Assembly: GCF_018595685.2 (NCBI RefSeq)
Contig: NZ_CP092334.1
Location: 3,066,001-3,130,000, forward strand
Origin: Flavihumibacter rivuli
Lineage (GTDB): Bacteria > Bacteroidota > Bacteroidia > Chitinophagales > Chitinophagaceae
Length of the DNA: 64,000 bases
Direction of reading: 5' to 3'
Part shown: positions 33,310-42,133 of the stretch, one piece after another
How positions within the stretch are numbered: the stretch's first letter is position 1
Layout of the letters: every line of letters starts with the position of its first letter
Program-made: the position numbers and the translations under genes
Notes under the pieces: generated by a model
Told to the model about the DNA's origin: nothing
The model's input: only the letters and a program-made list of their open reading frames with translations
Databases searched by the model: none

Positions 33310-33720
33310 TCAAAGAAGCGTAACTTCAGAACTGATGGCTGTATTCAACAGCTTTGAGATCGGACAATTTTCTTCTGCATCCTTCACACAGGCATCCAGC
33401 TGCACCTTGCTGATACCCGGAACCTTTGCTTTCAGGATCAGGTGTGACTTGGTCACCGCACCATTTTCGAAGGTAATTTCGCACCTGGTCTCCAATGTGT
33501 CAGGGGTAAATCCTGCTGCGCCTAATACAAAGCTCAGCTTCATGGTGAAACATCCGGCATGGGCGGCAGCAACCAGTTCTTCAGGATTGGTGCCTACTCC
33601 GTTCTCAAAACGGGAGCTGAAGGAATACTGGGTCTGGTTCAACACGGTGCTTTGGGTGGTAAGGTGTCCATTACCTTCTTTTCCCGAACCGTTCCATACT
33701 GCGGTTGCATTGCGGATCAT
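33310..33720 (-). CDS. osmC: OsmC-family peroxiredoxin
   Basis: The 136-residue thiol peroxidase has two catalytic cysteines: one in AAHAGCFTMKLSF and the resolving Cys in EENCPISKLL. The N-terminal TAVWNGSGKEGNGHL and the RFENGVGTNPEELVAA segment identify OsmC (organic hydroperoxide and osmotic stress protein) rather than Ohr. Stand-alone, convergent with the NRAMP gene. Confidence 0.9.
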   Translation of the reverse strand: MIRNATAVWNGSGKEGNGHLTTQSTVLNQTQYSFSSRFENGVGTNPEELVAAAHAGCFTMKLSFVLGAAGFTPDTLETRCEITFENGAVTKSHLILKAKVPGISKVQLDACVKDAEENCPISKLLNTAISSEVTLL

Positions 33721-33806
33721 AGTATAAATTTTATTGGTTAATTAATTCAGGTGGCCGGATGGTAAAGATATACCATTGAAGCCTCTGCACTCCATTCCAC
33801 TGGCAA

Positions 33807-34937
33807 TTAGCCATTCAGGTCCTTCTGCCAGTTTATCTTTCTTTCCCTGAGGTAGTCCAGTACAAAGTCAAAACAGGCTTTGTCCTTTCCAACCAGTTCC
33901 GGCGGGAATACCCCTTTTGCCTTGAACAAACCTTTTGCCACTAATTCTACTGCAGCTGTACAGGTATAACCGGTAGTCCTGGACATCGAGGAAATGCCGC
34001 TGACCGGGTCATAACGGTCAAGCAGGTCATAGGTCACCCTTACCGGTTTCCCATCTTTCTCACCATCAACGATCACCCGCATCACGGTAAACTCTTCTTC
34101 ATCCGGACCCAGTTTCCATTCCTTGAAAAGGATCTTGGATGAGAAGTCAATGGGCCTGATGGAATGGCCATCCACCTCCACCGGCTCATGGCCAAAGAAG
34201 CCGCTCTGCTGCAGGGCGAGGATCAGGTCAACATGGCCAGGGTAGCGAAGGGTTTGTTCCTTCTGGTTGGGAACATGGGGCATGGTGTGGAGCAAACTCC
34301 GCAATCCATCGGTGTTGAAGGCCTCTAATGTGCCGATCCCTTCGAAGTTCATGTAATTCCTTTCGGAAAGGGCCGGCTTCACCACAATATGTCCGTTCTC
34401 CTTTAACCTGGCCGGACGGGTATATTCCTCGATCACATCCACCGGGGAAAAAGGAGCTTTGTATTCGAAAGGTTTCTTACGCACTTTGGGAAGACCGCCT
34501 ACATAGATCTCAAATGCATTCACCTTTATCTCTTCATTATAGCGGCCAATAATGAAATTACTCATGCCAGGCGCCACACCACAATCGGTGATAGCGGTAA
34601 CATTCTTTTTCACCGCCAGCTCATGGAGCTGCAGGGCATCTTCGGGAAAAAAGGAAATATCCACCACATCCTTACCGGCATCAATTACTGCTTCTAGGGC
34701 CCTGTATCCCATGAACCCGGGAACAGCCGTTACCACCAGGTCAAATGGCTGCAACCAATCGGTATAAAGGTTGAACTGCCCAAGATCAGCCACCCGGGTG
34801 TGGATAGAGGCATTCCGGGCACGCAATACCTGCAAGGGCGCTTCATGGAGATCGAATGAGGTTACCTGGTGCCTTTCAGCGAGATCAAGCGCAATGGCGC
34901 GTCCAACCATTCCGGAACCTAATACTGCTATATTCAT
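33807..34937 (-). CDS. Saccharopine/lysine dehydrogenase-family NAD(P) enzyme
   Basis: The 376-residue protein begins with a Rossmann motif, MNIAVLGSGMVGRAIALDLA, followed by the family segments FDLVVTAVPGFMGYRALEA, TDCGVAPGMSNFIIGRY and a C-terminal catalytic domain (YMNFEGIGTLEAFNTDGLRS, RYPGHVDLI). It resembles L-lysine 6-dehydrogenase and saccharopine dehydrogenase-like proteins, which oxidatively deaminate or split saccharopine in lysine catabolism. Substrate is not certain. It follows an SDR gene by 20 bp; the two are likely co-transcribed. Confidence 0.85.
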   Translation of the reverse strand: MNIAVLGSGMVGRAIALDLAERHQVTSFDLHEAPLQVLRARNASIHTRVADLGQFNLYTDWLQPFDLVVTAVPGFMGYRALEAVIDAGKDVVDISFFPEDALQLHELAVKKNVTAITDCGVAPGMSNFIIGRYNEEIKVNAFEIYVGGLPKVRKKPFEYKAPFSPVDVIEEYTRPARLKENGHIVVKPALSERNYMNFEGIGTLEAFNTDGLRSLLHTMPHVPNQKEQTLRYPGHVDLILALQQSGFFGHEPVEVDGHSIRPIDFSSKILFKEWKLGPDEEEFTVMRVIVDGEKDGKPVRVTYDLLDRYDPVSGISSMSRTTGYTCTAAVELVAKGLFKAKGVFPPELVGKDKACFDFVLDYLRERKINWQKDLNG

Positions 34938-34957
34938 GTTCTTGTTTTAATCGGTTA

Positions 34958-35767
34958 TTAATTACGGCCCCTGAAGGTATCCATTGATTTATAGATACCC
35001 AGCCATTTTCCTACGATCAGGTCATACCAGCGCTGCGGAAGGATTCCCCTGAATAACGGTAACGCATAAACGATACCTGGCATCCTTACAAAGATCTTGT
35101 TCCGCTCAATGCCTTTAATGATCTTCCTTACGGCCACATCCTGCTCAACGATGGGGATGAAGGGTGATTGCACCCCGCTGAACATTCCTGTGTTAATATA
35201 AAATGGCGTTACGGTAGTTACATGCAGGTCGGGGGAAATGCCTTCCAGTTCAAGCCTTAAGGATTCGCTCCACCCTATCACCGCCCATTTGCTGGCAACA
35301 TAAATGCTCATGCGAAGATTAGGGCTCATTCCCGCAGCGGAGGCAATGTTCACCACATGCCCGCGGCGGTTCCTGATCATGCCCGGAACAAATTCCAGCG
35401 CAATATGCATCAGGGCATCGGTATTGATACTCATGGTAAAATCGATATCCCTGTGGGTATGCTCATGGAAGGGCTTACCAATGATGACACCGGCATTATT
35501 GATAAGGATATCTATCCCTCCAAACTGCTCCCTGGCCCTTGCTGCTGCCGATTGGATGGAGTCAACACTGGAAACATCGACCTTATCCGTATGGATGCGC
35601 TTGCCTTGCTGCGCCATTTCAACAGCAAGTTTTTCCATTCCAGCCTCATCAATATCCCAAATGATAACATTGGAGGCACCCTTTTCCAGGCATGAAATGG
35701 CCATGCCCTTTCCAATACCGGAGGCACCACCGGTTATCAATACCGTGCTATTGGCGATAAGACTCAT
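34958..35767 (-). CDS. Short-chain dehydrogenase/reductase (SDR)
   Basis: The 269-residue classical SDR has the cofactor-binding TGGASGIGKGMA motif, the NNAGV motif (ILINNAGVIIGKP), the catalytic Ser (NIASAAGMSP) and the YVASK active-site Tyr/Lys (IYVASKWAVIGW). The extended C-terminal helix (PLFRGILPQRWYDLIVGKWL) resembles long-chain fatty acid or retinol-type SDRs at membranes. Substrate unknown. First gene of a two-gene minus-strand unit with the lysine-dehydrogenase-like gene. Confidence 0.9.
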   Translation of the reverse strand: MSLIANSTVLITGGASGIGKGMAISCLEKGASNVIIWDIDEAGMEKLAVEMAQQGKRIHTDKVDVSSVDSIQSAAARAREQFGGIDILINNAGVIIGKPFHEHTHRDIDFTMSINTDALMHIALEFVPGMIRNRRGHVVNIASAAGMSPNLRMSIYVASKWAVIGWSESLRLELEGISPDLHVTTVTPFYINTGMFSGVQSPFIPIVEQDVAVRKIIKGIERNKIFVRMPGIVYALPLFRGILPQRWYDLIVGKWLGIYKSMDTFRGRN

Positions 35768-35815
35768 AGAAAGAATTTACGGCAATCTAAAAATTCCGCT
35801 GCATTTTTACGAATC

Positions 35816-36445
35816 ATGGGAGAAATCTGGCATCAATTCATCACCGGACTACAGCAAACCAGTTTGCTGGAGTTCATAGCTGTCTTGGCAGGAATTGCCA
35901 GTGTCTGGTTCAGCAGGAAGGAGAATATCCTCGTTTACCCGGTCGGCCTGATCAATACCACTACCTATGTCTACCTTAGCCTGAAGGGGCATTTGTTTGG
36001 TGAAGCCAGTGTGAACCTTTACTATACCATCATGAGTATCTACGGCTGGATACTGTGGGCCAGGAAGGACGAGCACCATGAGACCGTCTTACATATCACC
36101 CATTCCAATAAAAAGGAATGGCTCCGGCAACTGGCATTCTTTGCGGGATTCTATCTTGCCCTTTACCTGGCACTGAATTACCTCAAACAGAATTTCGCCC
36201 CCGAGGCCATTCCCTGGGCTGATGCCTTTGCCAGTGCAACAGCCTATACCGGCATGTGGCTGATGGCGCGCAAAAAGGTGGAGAGCTGGTACTGGTGGAT
36301 CGCAACCAATATCGCATCCATTCCCTTGTATTTCACCAAAGGCTATGTCTTCACCAGCTTTCAATACCTCGTCCTGCTCATCCTGGCCATAGCAGGCTTG
36401 TTGGAATGGAACAAAAAATCCATTTCAAGGTCTGGAAGGAATTGA
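35816..36445 (+). CDS. pnuC: PnuC-family nicotinamide riboside transporter
   Basis: The 209-residue inner-membrane protein has about seven helices. PnuC signatures are LEFIAVLAGIASVWFSRKEN, YPVGLINTTTYVYLSLKGHLFGE, YYTIMSIYGWILWARK and SWYWWIATNIASIPLYFTKGY. The neighbouring kinase indicates that nicotinamide riboside is the cargo, trapped by phosphorylation inside the cell. Thiamine-transporting relatives (PnuT) usually sit behind TPP riboswitches, and none is visible upstream. Confidence 0.92.
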   Translation: MGEIWHQFITGLQQTSLLEFIAVLAGIASVWFSRKENILVYPVGLINTTTYVYLSLKGHLFGEASVNLYYTIMSIYGWILWARKDEHHETVLHITHSNKKEWLRQLAFFAGFYLALYLALNYLKQNFAPEAIPWADAFASATAYTGMWLMARKKVESWYWWIATNIASIPLYFTKGYVFTSFQYLVLLILAIAGLLEWNKKSISRSGRN

Positions 36446-36517
36446 ACGTACCATGACACTCTTATAGGCCAATTTCATCAACTTTGCTAAGAACCCATTG
36501 AATTCTACTGGTCGATC

Positions 36518-37063
36518 ATGTTAAAAAAGGTTGTCATCATAGGACCTGAATCTACCGGCAAAAGCACCTTGTGCAGCCAGCTGGCCACACATTTTAATTC
36601 CCAGTGGTGTCCGGAGTACGCGCGGCAATACCTCCTGGAAAATGGAAAGGAGTACAGCTTTGAAGACCTGCTCGGCATTGCGAAGGGGCAGCTGGAATTG
36701 GAAGATACCTATAGCAGGGACCTGAAAGCCCACCGCCTGGAAAAGCCAACGCCCCTTTTCATTGATACCGATATGTATGTAATGAAGGTATGGTGTGAAT
36801 TCGTTTTCGGCAAATGCCACCCATTTATCCTTGAGCAGATCGTTGAACGCAAATACGACCTCTATCTCCTTTGCAATACTGACCTTCCATGGGTTGAAGA
36901 TGAACTGCGGGAATACCCCGACCTGGAATCCCGTCAAAGGCTTTTCCATATGTACAAGGACATTCTTGTTAACCAGTCCACCCCCTGGGTAGAGATCGGT
37001 GGCAGGAGTGAGGAACGCCTTGCCACCGCAATTGCGGCCGTGCAGGAATATGTACTCGCCTAA
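36518..37063 (+). CDS. NadR-type ribosylnicotinamide kinase
   Basis: The 181-residue P-loop kinase (VVIIGPESTGKSTLCSQL) matches the C-terminal RN-kinase domain of NadR: WCPEYARQYLLENG, PLFIDTDMYVMKVW, YDLYLLCNTDLPWVEDELRE. It lacks the helix-turn-helix and NMN adenylyltransferase domains of the full E. coli protein. It would phosphorylate nicotinamide riboside to NMN in the cytosol. Located 72 bp after pnuC on the same strand, so uptake and trapping are paired. Confidence 0.88.
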   Translation: MLKKVVIIGPESTGKSTLCSQLATHFNSQWCPEYARQYLLENGKEYSFEDLLGIAKGQLELEDTYSRDLKAHRLEKPTPLFIDTDMYVMKVWCEFVFGKCHPFILEQIVERKYDLYLLCNTDLPWVEDELREYPDLESRQRLFHMYKDILVNQSTPWVEIGGRSEERLATAIAAVQEYVLA

Positions 37064-37097
37064 AATGGGGTACTTTTACTTTTATTAGCATAACGAT

Positions 37098-38765
37098 ATG
37101 GCATACCTGAAAAACCTGCTGAATCGCTACCCGGTTCAGGCCTTCTTTATAGTATGGCTATTGGTAAACCTCATCCAGGCCGGTGGGACCGAATTGCTGG
37201 ATGACGAAGCCTATTATTGGGTCTATAGCCATTACCTGGATTGGGGGTATTTTGACCACCCGCCCATGATCGCCATCCTGGTCAAGATCGGTTATGCCAT
37301 CTTCCACAATGAACTGGGGGTACGCCTTTTCATGGCCTTGATGAACACGGCAACCCTCTACCTCGTCTATCGTTTACTTCCCGAAAAAGATAACAGGCTT
37401 TTCTATGCCATTGCTGGTTCCATGGCGGTATTGCAGATCGGGGGCATCCTTGCGGTTCCCGATATTCCGCTCACCTTTTTTACTGCACTGTTCTTCTGGC
37501 AATACAAAAGGTTCCTGCACAATTCCAACCTGTTCCATTCCCTTTTACTGGGACTGGTAATGGCGCTCATGCTCTATTCCAAGTACCATGGGGTGTTGAT
37601 CATCCTGCTGACCCTTGCCAGTAACCCCAAACTCTTCCGCCAGTGGCAGGCCTATCTTGCAGCCTTATTCGGCGCTGCGTTGTTCCTGCCACACCTCATC
37701 TGGCAATATAACCATGGCTTCCCTTCTGTCCAGTATCACCTGATGGAGCGAAATGCCCCTGCTTACCGGTTTTCTTTTACCAGTGAATACCTGCTTGGAC
37801 AGGTCCTGCTGGCCGGGCCATTGATCGGATGGCTGTTGTTATGGGCCGCAGCCAAATACAAGAGCAAGGATCCCCTGACCAGGGCCCTAAAATTTAGTAT
37901 GGTCGGCTTTTACCTGTTTTTCCTCCTCAGCACCCTGAAAGGAAGGGTCGAAGCCAACTGGACCGTTCCGGCATTAGTGCCCCTTATCATTTTATCGCAT
38001 AGCTACCTCTCCGGCCATCAACAAGCCGCCAGCTGGGTGTACAGGCTGCTCACGCCAACGCTAATCCTTATCCTTATAGCTCGTGTTTACCTGCTTACTG
38101 ATATCAAACCGCTTACCGCCAGGTTCAAGGATGAAATGCACCACAACAGGTCATGGGCATCTTCCATCAAAGCAAGCTCTGGTGGCCTTCCGGTGATCTT
38201 CCTGAACAGTTACCAGCGACCTTCCAAATATTGGTTCTATACCGGTGATACGAGTTACTCGCTCAATACTACCATGTACCGAAGGAACAATTACAATTTC
38301 TGGCCGGTTGAAGCCACCTTACAGGGAAGGACAGTGTATGCAGTGGATTTCATTTTTGGCAGGGAAGATAACCACACCCGTATACCTACAGCTAAGGTTG
38401 AAACCTTTGGTAAGCGAATCGATTCCTTCTATGCCAACTCATCCATTCGACTACTGCCTTCCAACAGGAAGTTCCTGGTAAAGGAAGGCATCATAGAACC
38501 ATTTGACCTCGACATAAAGCAAAATGACCCACAGCCATCAATGGCCCCACCTGCCCAGGCCATGGTATTTGATATCTATAAGGGCGACTCCCTGATGTCA
38601 AGGTCTGCCGTTCAACTAAAAGCCAATGGGAATAAATGGCAGGCATCACCAGAAGGTAAGATCAGCCTTCCTGCCGGAAAGTATAAGGCCAAACTGGGAC
38701 TGGCTACCTGGCATCCCAAACTATACAGCCAGAACAGCCCGGCCATGGACCTGTTGGCAGAATAG
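37098..38765 (+). CDS. GT39-family (ArnT/PMT-like) membrane glycosyltransferase
   Basis: The 555-residue protein has about ten membrane helices and the GT-C motif LLDDEAYYWVYSHYLDWGYFDHPPM near the start, with the catalytic Asp/Glu of dolichol-phosphate- or undecaprenyl-phosphate-sugar-dependent transferases. A long soluble C-terminal region (from about residue 340) faces the periplasm. It transfers a sugar from a lipid carrier to lipid A, a glycan or protein. Acceptor unknown; it lies in a neighbourhood of cell-envelope genes (mtgA, kdnB, GT2). Confidence 0.85.
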   Translation: MAYLKNLLNRYPVQAFFIVWLLVNLIQAGGTELLDDEAYYWVYSHYLDWGYFDHPPMIAILVKIGYAIFHNELGVRLFMALMNTATLYLVYRLLPEKDNRLFYAIAGSMAVLQIGGILAVPDIPLTFFTALFFWQYKRFLHNSNLFHSLLLGLVMALMLYSKYHGVLIILLTLASNPKLFRQWQAYLAALFGAALFLPHLIWQYNHGFPSVQYHLMERNAPAYRFSFTSEYLLGQVLLAGPLIGWLLLWAAAKYKSKDPLTRALKFSMVGFYLFFLLSTLKGRVEANWTVPALVPLIILSHSYLSGHQQAASWVYRLLTPTLILILIARVYLLTDIKPLTARFKDEMHHNRSWASSIKASSGGLPVIFLNSYQRPSKYWFYTGDTSYSLNTTMYRRNNYNFWPVEATLQGRTVYAVDFIFGREDNHTRIPTAKVETFGKRIDSFYANSSIRLLPSNRKFLVKEGIIEPFDLDIKQNDPQPSMAPPAQAMVFDIYKGDSLMSRSAVQLKANGNKWQASPEGKISLPAGKYKAKLGLATWHPKLYSQNSPAMDLLAE

Positions 38766-38771
38766 GCCACC

Positions 38772-39473
38772 CTACTTTGTGGTGATGATGGCAAGGATAT
38801 CAGGGTCATCCGACAGGTTATTCATCTGTCGCATGATCTGTCCGGAGCGGTAATTGACATAACGGCTGGCCGGCTTCACGGTAAACTTCCTGGGGTTGGG
38901 CAGGCAGGCTGCGATCTTTGAGGCCTCTGCCCGGGTGAGATCCCTGGCGGGTTTATTGAAATAATGACGGGAAGCCGCTTCGATACCAAAAACACCAGGG
39001 CCCATTTCGATCACATTCAGGTACATTTCCAGTATCCGCTGTTTTCCCCAGAGCAGCTCGATCATGAAAGTAAAATAGATCTCCAGGCCTTTCCTGATCC
39101 AACTCCTGCCCTGCCAGAGGAATACGTTCTTGGCAGTTTGCTGGCTGATGGTGCTGGCACCGCGGACCCTGTTGGGCTTCCGTTTATTGTATTCCATCGC
39201 CTTCTCAATGCTCTTCCAGTCGAACCCATTATGGTCTGCAAACAGCTGGTCTTCCGAGGCAATAACGGCGAGCTTGGCATAACGCGACATATCCTCCGCA
39301 TCCACATAGTCACGCTTCAAGCCATACTGGAACCAGTTGCTGAGTTGGGTTACTGTAATGGGGGGATTGACCCACTTCAACAGGAGCAGGTACACGAACT
39401 GCGCAATGACCAGGAACAGGAAAACGCGTTTCAAAAAACGCCAGGTGCGGGGAATTAAGCCTTTTGTCTTCAC
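38772..39473 (-). CDS. mtgA: Monofunctional peptidoglycan transglycosylase
   Basis: A GT51 enzyme polymerising lipid II into glycan strands at the inner-membrane outer face. Visible: an N-terminal membrane helix (FLFLVIAQFVYLLLLKW), the catalytic Glu in VIASEDQLFADHNGFDW, the RGASTISQQTAKNVFLW motif, RKGLEIYFTFMIELLWGKQRILEMYLN, and GVFGIEAASRHYF. Length 233 residues is typical of MtgA without a transpeptidase domain. The start is GTG. It is preceded by a hypothetical gene and a LysE-family gene on the same strand. Confidence 0.94.
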   Translation of the reverse strand: MKTKGLIPRTWRFLKRVFLFLVIAQFVYLLLLKWVNPPITVTQLSNWFQYGLKRDYVDAEDMSRYAKLAVIASEDQLFADHNGFDWKSIEKAMEYNKRKPNRVRGASTISQQTAKNVFLWQGRSWIRKGLEIYFTFMIELLWGKQRILEMYLNVIEMGPGVFGIEAASRHYFNKPARDLTRAEASKIAACLPNPRKFTVKPASRYVNYRSGQIMRQMNNLSDDPDILAIITTK

Positions 39474-39523
39474 GAGGATGCTGATGGTTATGCTGGCCGC
39501 AAGATAGGTATTAAATAAAATGG

Positions 39524-40105
39524 TCAGTTCAATGCCGGCTTACCATCTGTCATCCTAACATAAACGATCTTGTACTTCTTACCCTTCTTTTTTTTACTGT
39601 GCTCGATCCTGTTGAGCGTGAAACCAAAGCCAGCCACCCCAAGGGCTATACCCAGGGACTTTAGGTTTTCCGAATCAGTGATCGGCTCATCCAGGTAGGC
39701 CCCATTGACCACATTGAGGATGGCATAACCAAAGCCTGCGATCATAAAAATGGTTCCGTTCTTTACAAATCTCCAGCTCTCTTTCCTCGCCGGGAAGATC
39801 TTGAAGATCTCCATATAGTGCATGCTGTGGATGAAGTACCCGAAGGTATCAATGGACTGTACGCCCAATTGGGTATAATATGTTCGGATATCCCATTCCC
39901 GGATGAATACCGAATCATTCTTGATCATTTCCACATACCCTTCGATCTGCTGTCCGTTCACCCGCTGAAGGGCGATCTTGCTTCCCTTGAAATAGGTGGC
40001 AACCGTCCTGTTGTTGGGTTGTTTCAGGGAAATATAGTCGCCCATTTGTCCGCTTGCATGAAAGGCAAGGAACAAAAAGGATAGTATGGCAAGGAATCTG
40101 GTCAT
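39524..40105 (-). CDS. Exported protein of unknown function
   Basis: From the ATG at 40105 the product is 193 residues with a signal peptide (MTRFLAILSFLFLAFHASGQ). The mature part has YISLKQPNNRTVATYFKGSK and ALQRVNGQQIEGYVEMIKND, like a beta-rich, LSM/SH3-like small domain. A second hydrophobic stretch (GTIFMIAGFGYAILNVVNG, LGIALGVAGFGFTL) may anchor it. The end is strongly basic (EHSKKKKGKKYKIVYVR). I recognise no family. It sits 17 bp after the LysE-family gene. Confidence 0.7.
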   Translation of the reverse strand: MTRFLAILSFLFLAFHASGQMGDYISLKQPNNRTVATYFKGSKIALQRVNGQQIEGYVEMIKNDSVFIREWDIRTYYTQLGVQSIDTFGYFIHSMHYMEIFKIFPARKESWRFVKNGTIFMIAGFGYAILNVVNGAYLDEPITDSENLKSLGIALGVAGFGFTLNRIEHSKKKKGKKYKIVYVRMTDGKPALN

Positions 40106-40122
40106 TTGAAATCTTGGTTCTT

Positions 40123-40758
40123 TTATACTTTCTCGGAAAGGAAGACCACACCCCATAACAAGGCAACCCCAAAACCCACCAGGATGAATCCGGAGATCTT
40201 ATTGATGAGGGAAAGATTATGCAGGGTGAGCTTCTTCCTGAGTTTACCTGCCATCACTACTTTTAGTACATCAGCGAGGATGTTCAGCAGGATGCAGGAA
40301 GAAAAAATAATAACACGTTGTTGGAAAGTATGGGTAACGGCAAAGGCTGTTGCATTGATCAGCCAAAAGAGAATCACACTCGGATTCAGGGTGTTGATCA
40401 GGAAGCCTGAACTGAAGATCTTGGCCATATCCCTTTTGCGAAAACGCTCTGAGGGGTCCCCGTCCGCTGAAAGTTTTACCCTTTTGAGGAAAATGTAGAA
40501 CAAGCCCATCGCTATGAGGAACCCGCTTCCCACATAACCGATCATTTTCTTGTAGGCCAACAAAGCCTTTACCCATTCTGAGAACGCATTGCTCAGGACC
40601 ACCAGGACAATATCACTAACCCAAACACCTGCAACAAAACTCAGCCCTCCCTCCTTTCCATTGTTCAGGCTCTGTTTGATGATGGTGAATATAACAGGCC
40701 CCACCGATAAGGCGAGTATGCAACCCAATGCCAATCCTTTCAATAATGCTTCTGTCAT
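40123..40758 (-). CDS. LysE-family amino acid exporter
   Basis: The 211 residues from the ATG at 40758 (MTEALLKGLALGCILALSVGPV) hold six membrane helices and the family pattern with NGKEGGLSFVAGVWVSDIVL and FLINTLNPSVILFWL. LysE/RhtB proteins export amino acids or similar metabolites. First gene of a three-gene minus-strand unit (LysE, hypothetical, mtgA), divergent from kdnB. Confidence 0.9.
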   Translation of the reverse strand: MTEALLKGLALGCILALSVGPVIFTIIKQSLNNGKEGGLSFVAGVWVSDIVLVVLSNAFSEWVKALLAYKKMIGYVGSGFLIAMGLFYIFLKRVKLSADGDPSERFRKRDMAKIFSSGFLINTLNPSVILFWLINATAFAVTHTFQQRVIIFSSCILLNILADVLKVVMAGKLRKKLTLHNLSLINKISGFILVGFGVALLWGVVFLSEKV

Positions 40759-40905
40759 ATTTCCAGGGCATAAAAATAATCCATCCATTCCAAGGTGGGG
40801 AATAATTTGGTATCCCGATGCCAAATCCCAAATTCATTACCTTCGCTCACGCGGATGAATGGCATTGGAATTATTGGTCATGGCATTCGCTAAAACAAAG
40901 TGCAT

Positions 40906-41979
40906 ATGAAATTCCGGAACTTTAAAATGGTCGGCTATGTGGTCTTTGGTCGCGGTAGCTTTGACCAACTTGATGAAATACTGGCTCCTAATCGTAAGGG
41001 TGATGCCCCGATGATCTTCCTGGTTGACCATTTCTTTGAAGGAAAAGAACTGGTGAACCGTATTCCCCTTCGTGGCAGGGACAAGGTCATTTACGCAGAT
41101 GTGACCTATGAACCCAAGACCAGCCAGGTTGATAAACTGGCTGATCAGTTGAAGCAGGAGTTCGGCACCATTAGCGGGATCGTTGGTATTGGTGGTGGTA
41201 GCACCATGGACTTGGCCAAGGCTGTTTCCCTGATGATGAACAACCCCGGCTCTTCAGCCGATTACCAGGGATGGGACCTGGTGAAGTATCCGGGCGTATA
41301 TAAAGCGGGTATCCCAACCCTCAGCGGTACCGGCGCTGAAGTAAGCCGTACCTGTGTATTGACCGGACCTACCAGGAAACTGGGAATGAATTCCGACTTC
41401 ACGCCATTCGACCAGATCGTCCTTGACCCCGCGCTCACTACCAATGCCCCCAGGAACCAGCGTTTCTATACGGGCATGGACTGCTATATCCACTGTATTG
41501 AAAGCCTGGAAGGCACCTTCCTTAATGAATTCAGCAAAAGCTATGGCGAGAAGGCCCTCCAGCTTTGCCAGGAAGTATTCCTGGGAGATGGCGAATGGAC
41601 CGATGCCCACGATGACAAACTGATGATGGCATCTTATGCCGGAGGTATGAGTATTGCCTACAGCCAGGTGGGTGTAGCCCATGCCGTTAGCTATGGATTA
41701 AGCTACCTGTTGGGTACCAAGCATGGCATTGGCAACTGTATTGTGATGAACCACCTGGAAGAATACTACCCGGCCGGCGTTGCTGAGTTCAAGCGTATGG
41801 TGGAGAAGAACCAGATAGATATCCCTGTTGGCATCTGTAAAGGCCTTACTGATGAGCAGTTTGACACCATGATCAATGTTTCCCTGGGTATGAAGCCCTT
41901 ATGGGAAAATGCCCTCGGTAAGGATTGGGAAAAGATCATGACCAGGGAAAAACTCAGGGCACTCTACGAAAGATTATAA
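40906..41979 (+). CDS. kdnB: Kdo 8-oxidase (Fe-dependent alcohol dehydrogenase family), Kdo8N synthesis
   Basis: KdnB oxidises the C8 hydroxyl of Kdo to the aldehyde, which KdnA then aminates to 8-amino-Kdo of the LPS inner core. From the ATG at 40906 (a GTG at 40900 is alternative) the protein has 357 residues. It closely resembles the Shewanella KdnB sequence as I recall it: GYVVFGRGSFDQLDEILAP, GGGSTMDLAKAVSLMMNNPG, DYQGWDLVKYPG, TLSGTGAEVSRTCVLTGP, FYTGMDCYIHCIESLEGTFL and GVAHAVSYGLSYLLGTKHGIGN. The two His and Asp of iron binding lie in the last two segments. No kdnA is in the window, while a Bacteroidota-type kdsB lies at 54842. A terminator follows. Confidence 0.82.
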   Translation: MKFRNFKMVGYVVFGRGSFDQLDEILAPNRKGDAPMIFLVDHFFEGKELVNRIPLRGRDKVIYADVTYEPKTSQVDKLADQLKQEFGTISGIVGIGGGSTMDLAKAVSLMMNNPGSSADYQGWDLVKYPGVYKAGIPTLSGTGAEVSRTCVLTGPTRKLGMNSDFTPFDQIVLDPALTTNAPRNQRFYTGMDCYIHCIESLEGTFLNEFSKSYGEKALQLCQEVFLGDGEWTDAHDDKLMMASYAGGMSIAYSQVGVAHAVSYGLSYLLGTKHGIGNCIVMNHLEEYYPAGVAEFKRMVEKNQIDIPVGICKGLTDEQFDTMINVSLGMKPLWENALGKDWEKIMTREKLRALYERL

Positions 41980-42000
41980 GCTCCCCCTACTGGTGGGCAA

Positions 42001-42032
42001 GGGTAAGTGGTGAACACCATTTACCCTTTTTT
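42001..42032 (+). terminator. Rho-independent terminator of kdnB
   Basis: GGGTAAGTGGTG (42001-42012) pairs with CACCATTTACCC (42015-42026) with one wobble, then T6. Confidence 0.85.
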
Positions 42033-42133
42033 ATTAGGACCAGATAGTACATTGCCCTGGTCAGGTGGCCAACTCTTTTCTCCCATCCATGAATTAGTTA
42101 GCTTAGGGTAGAATTTTTAACGGCTGCATTATC

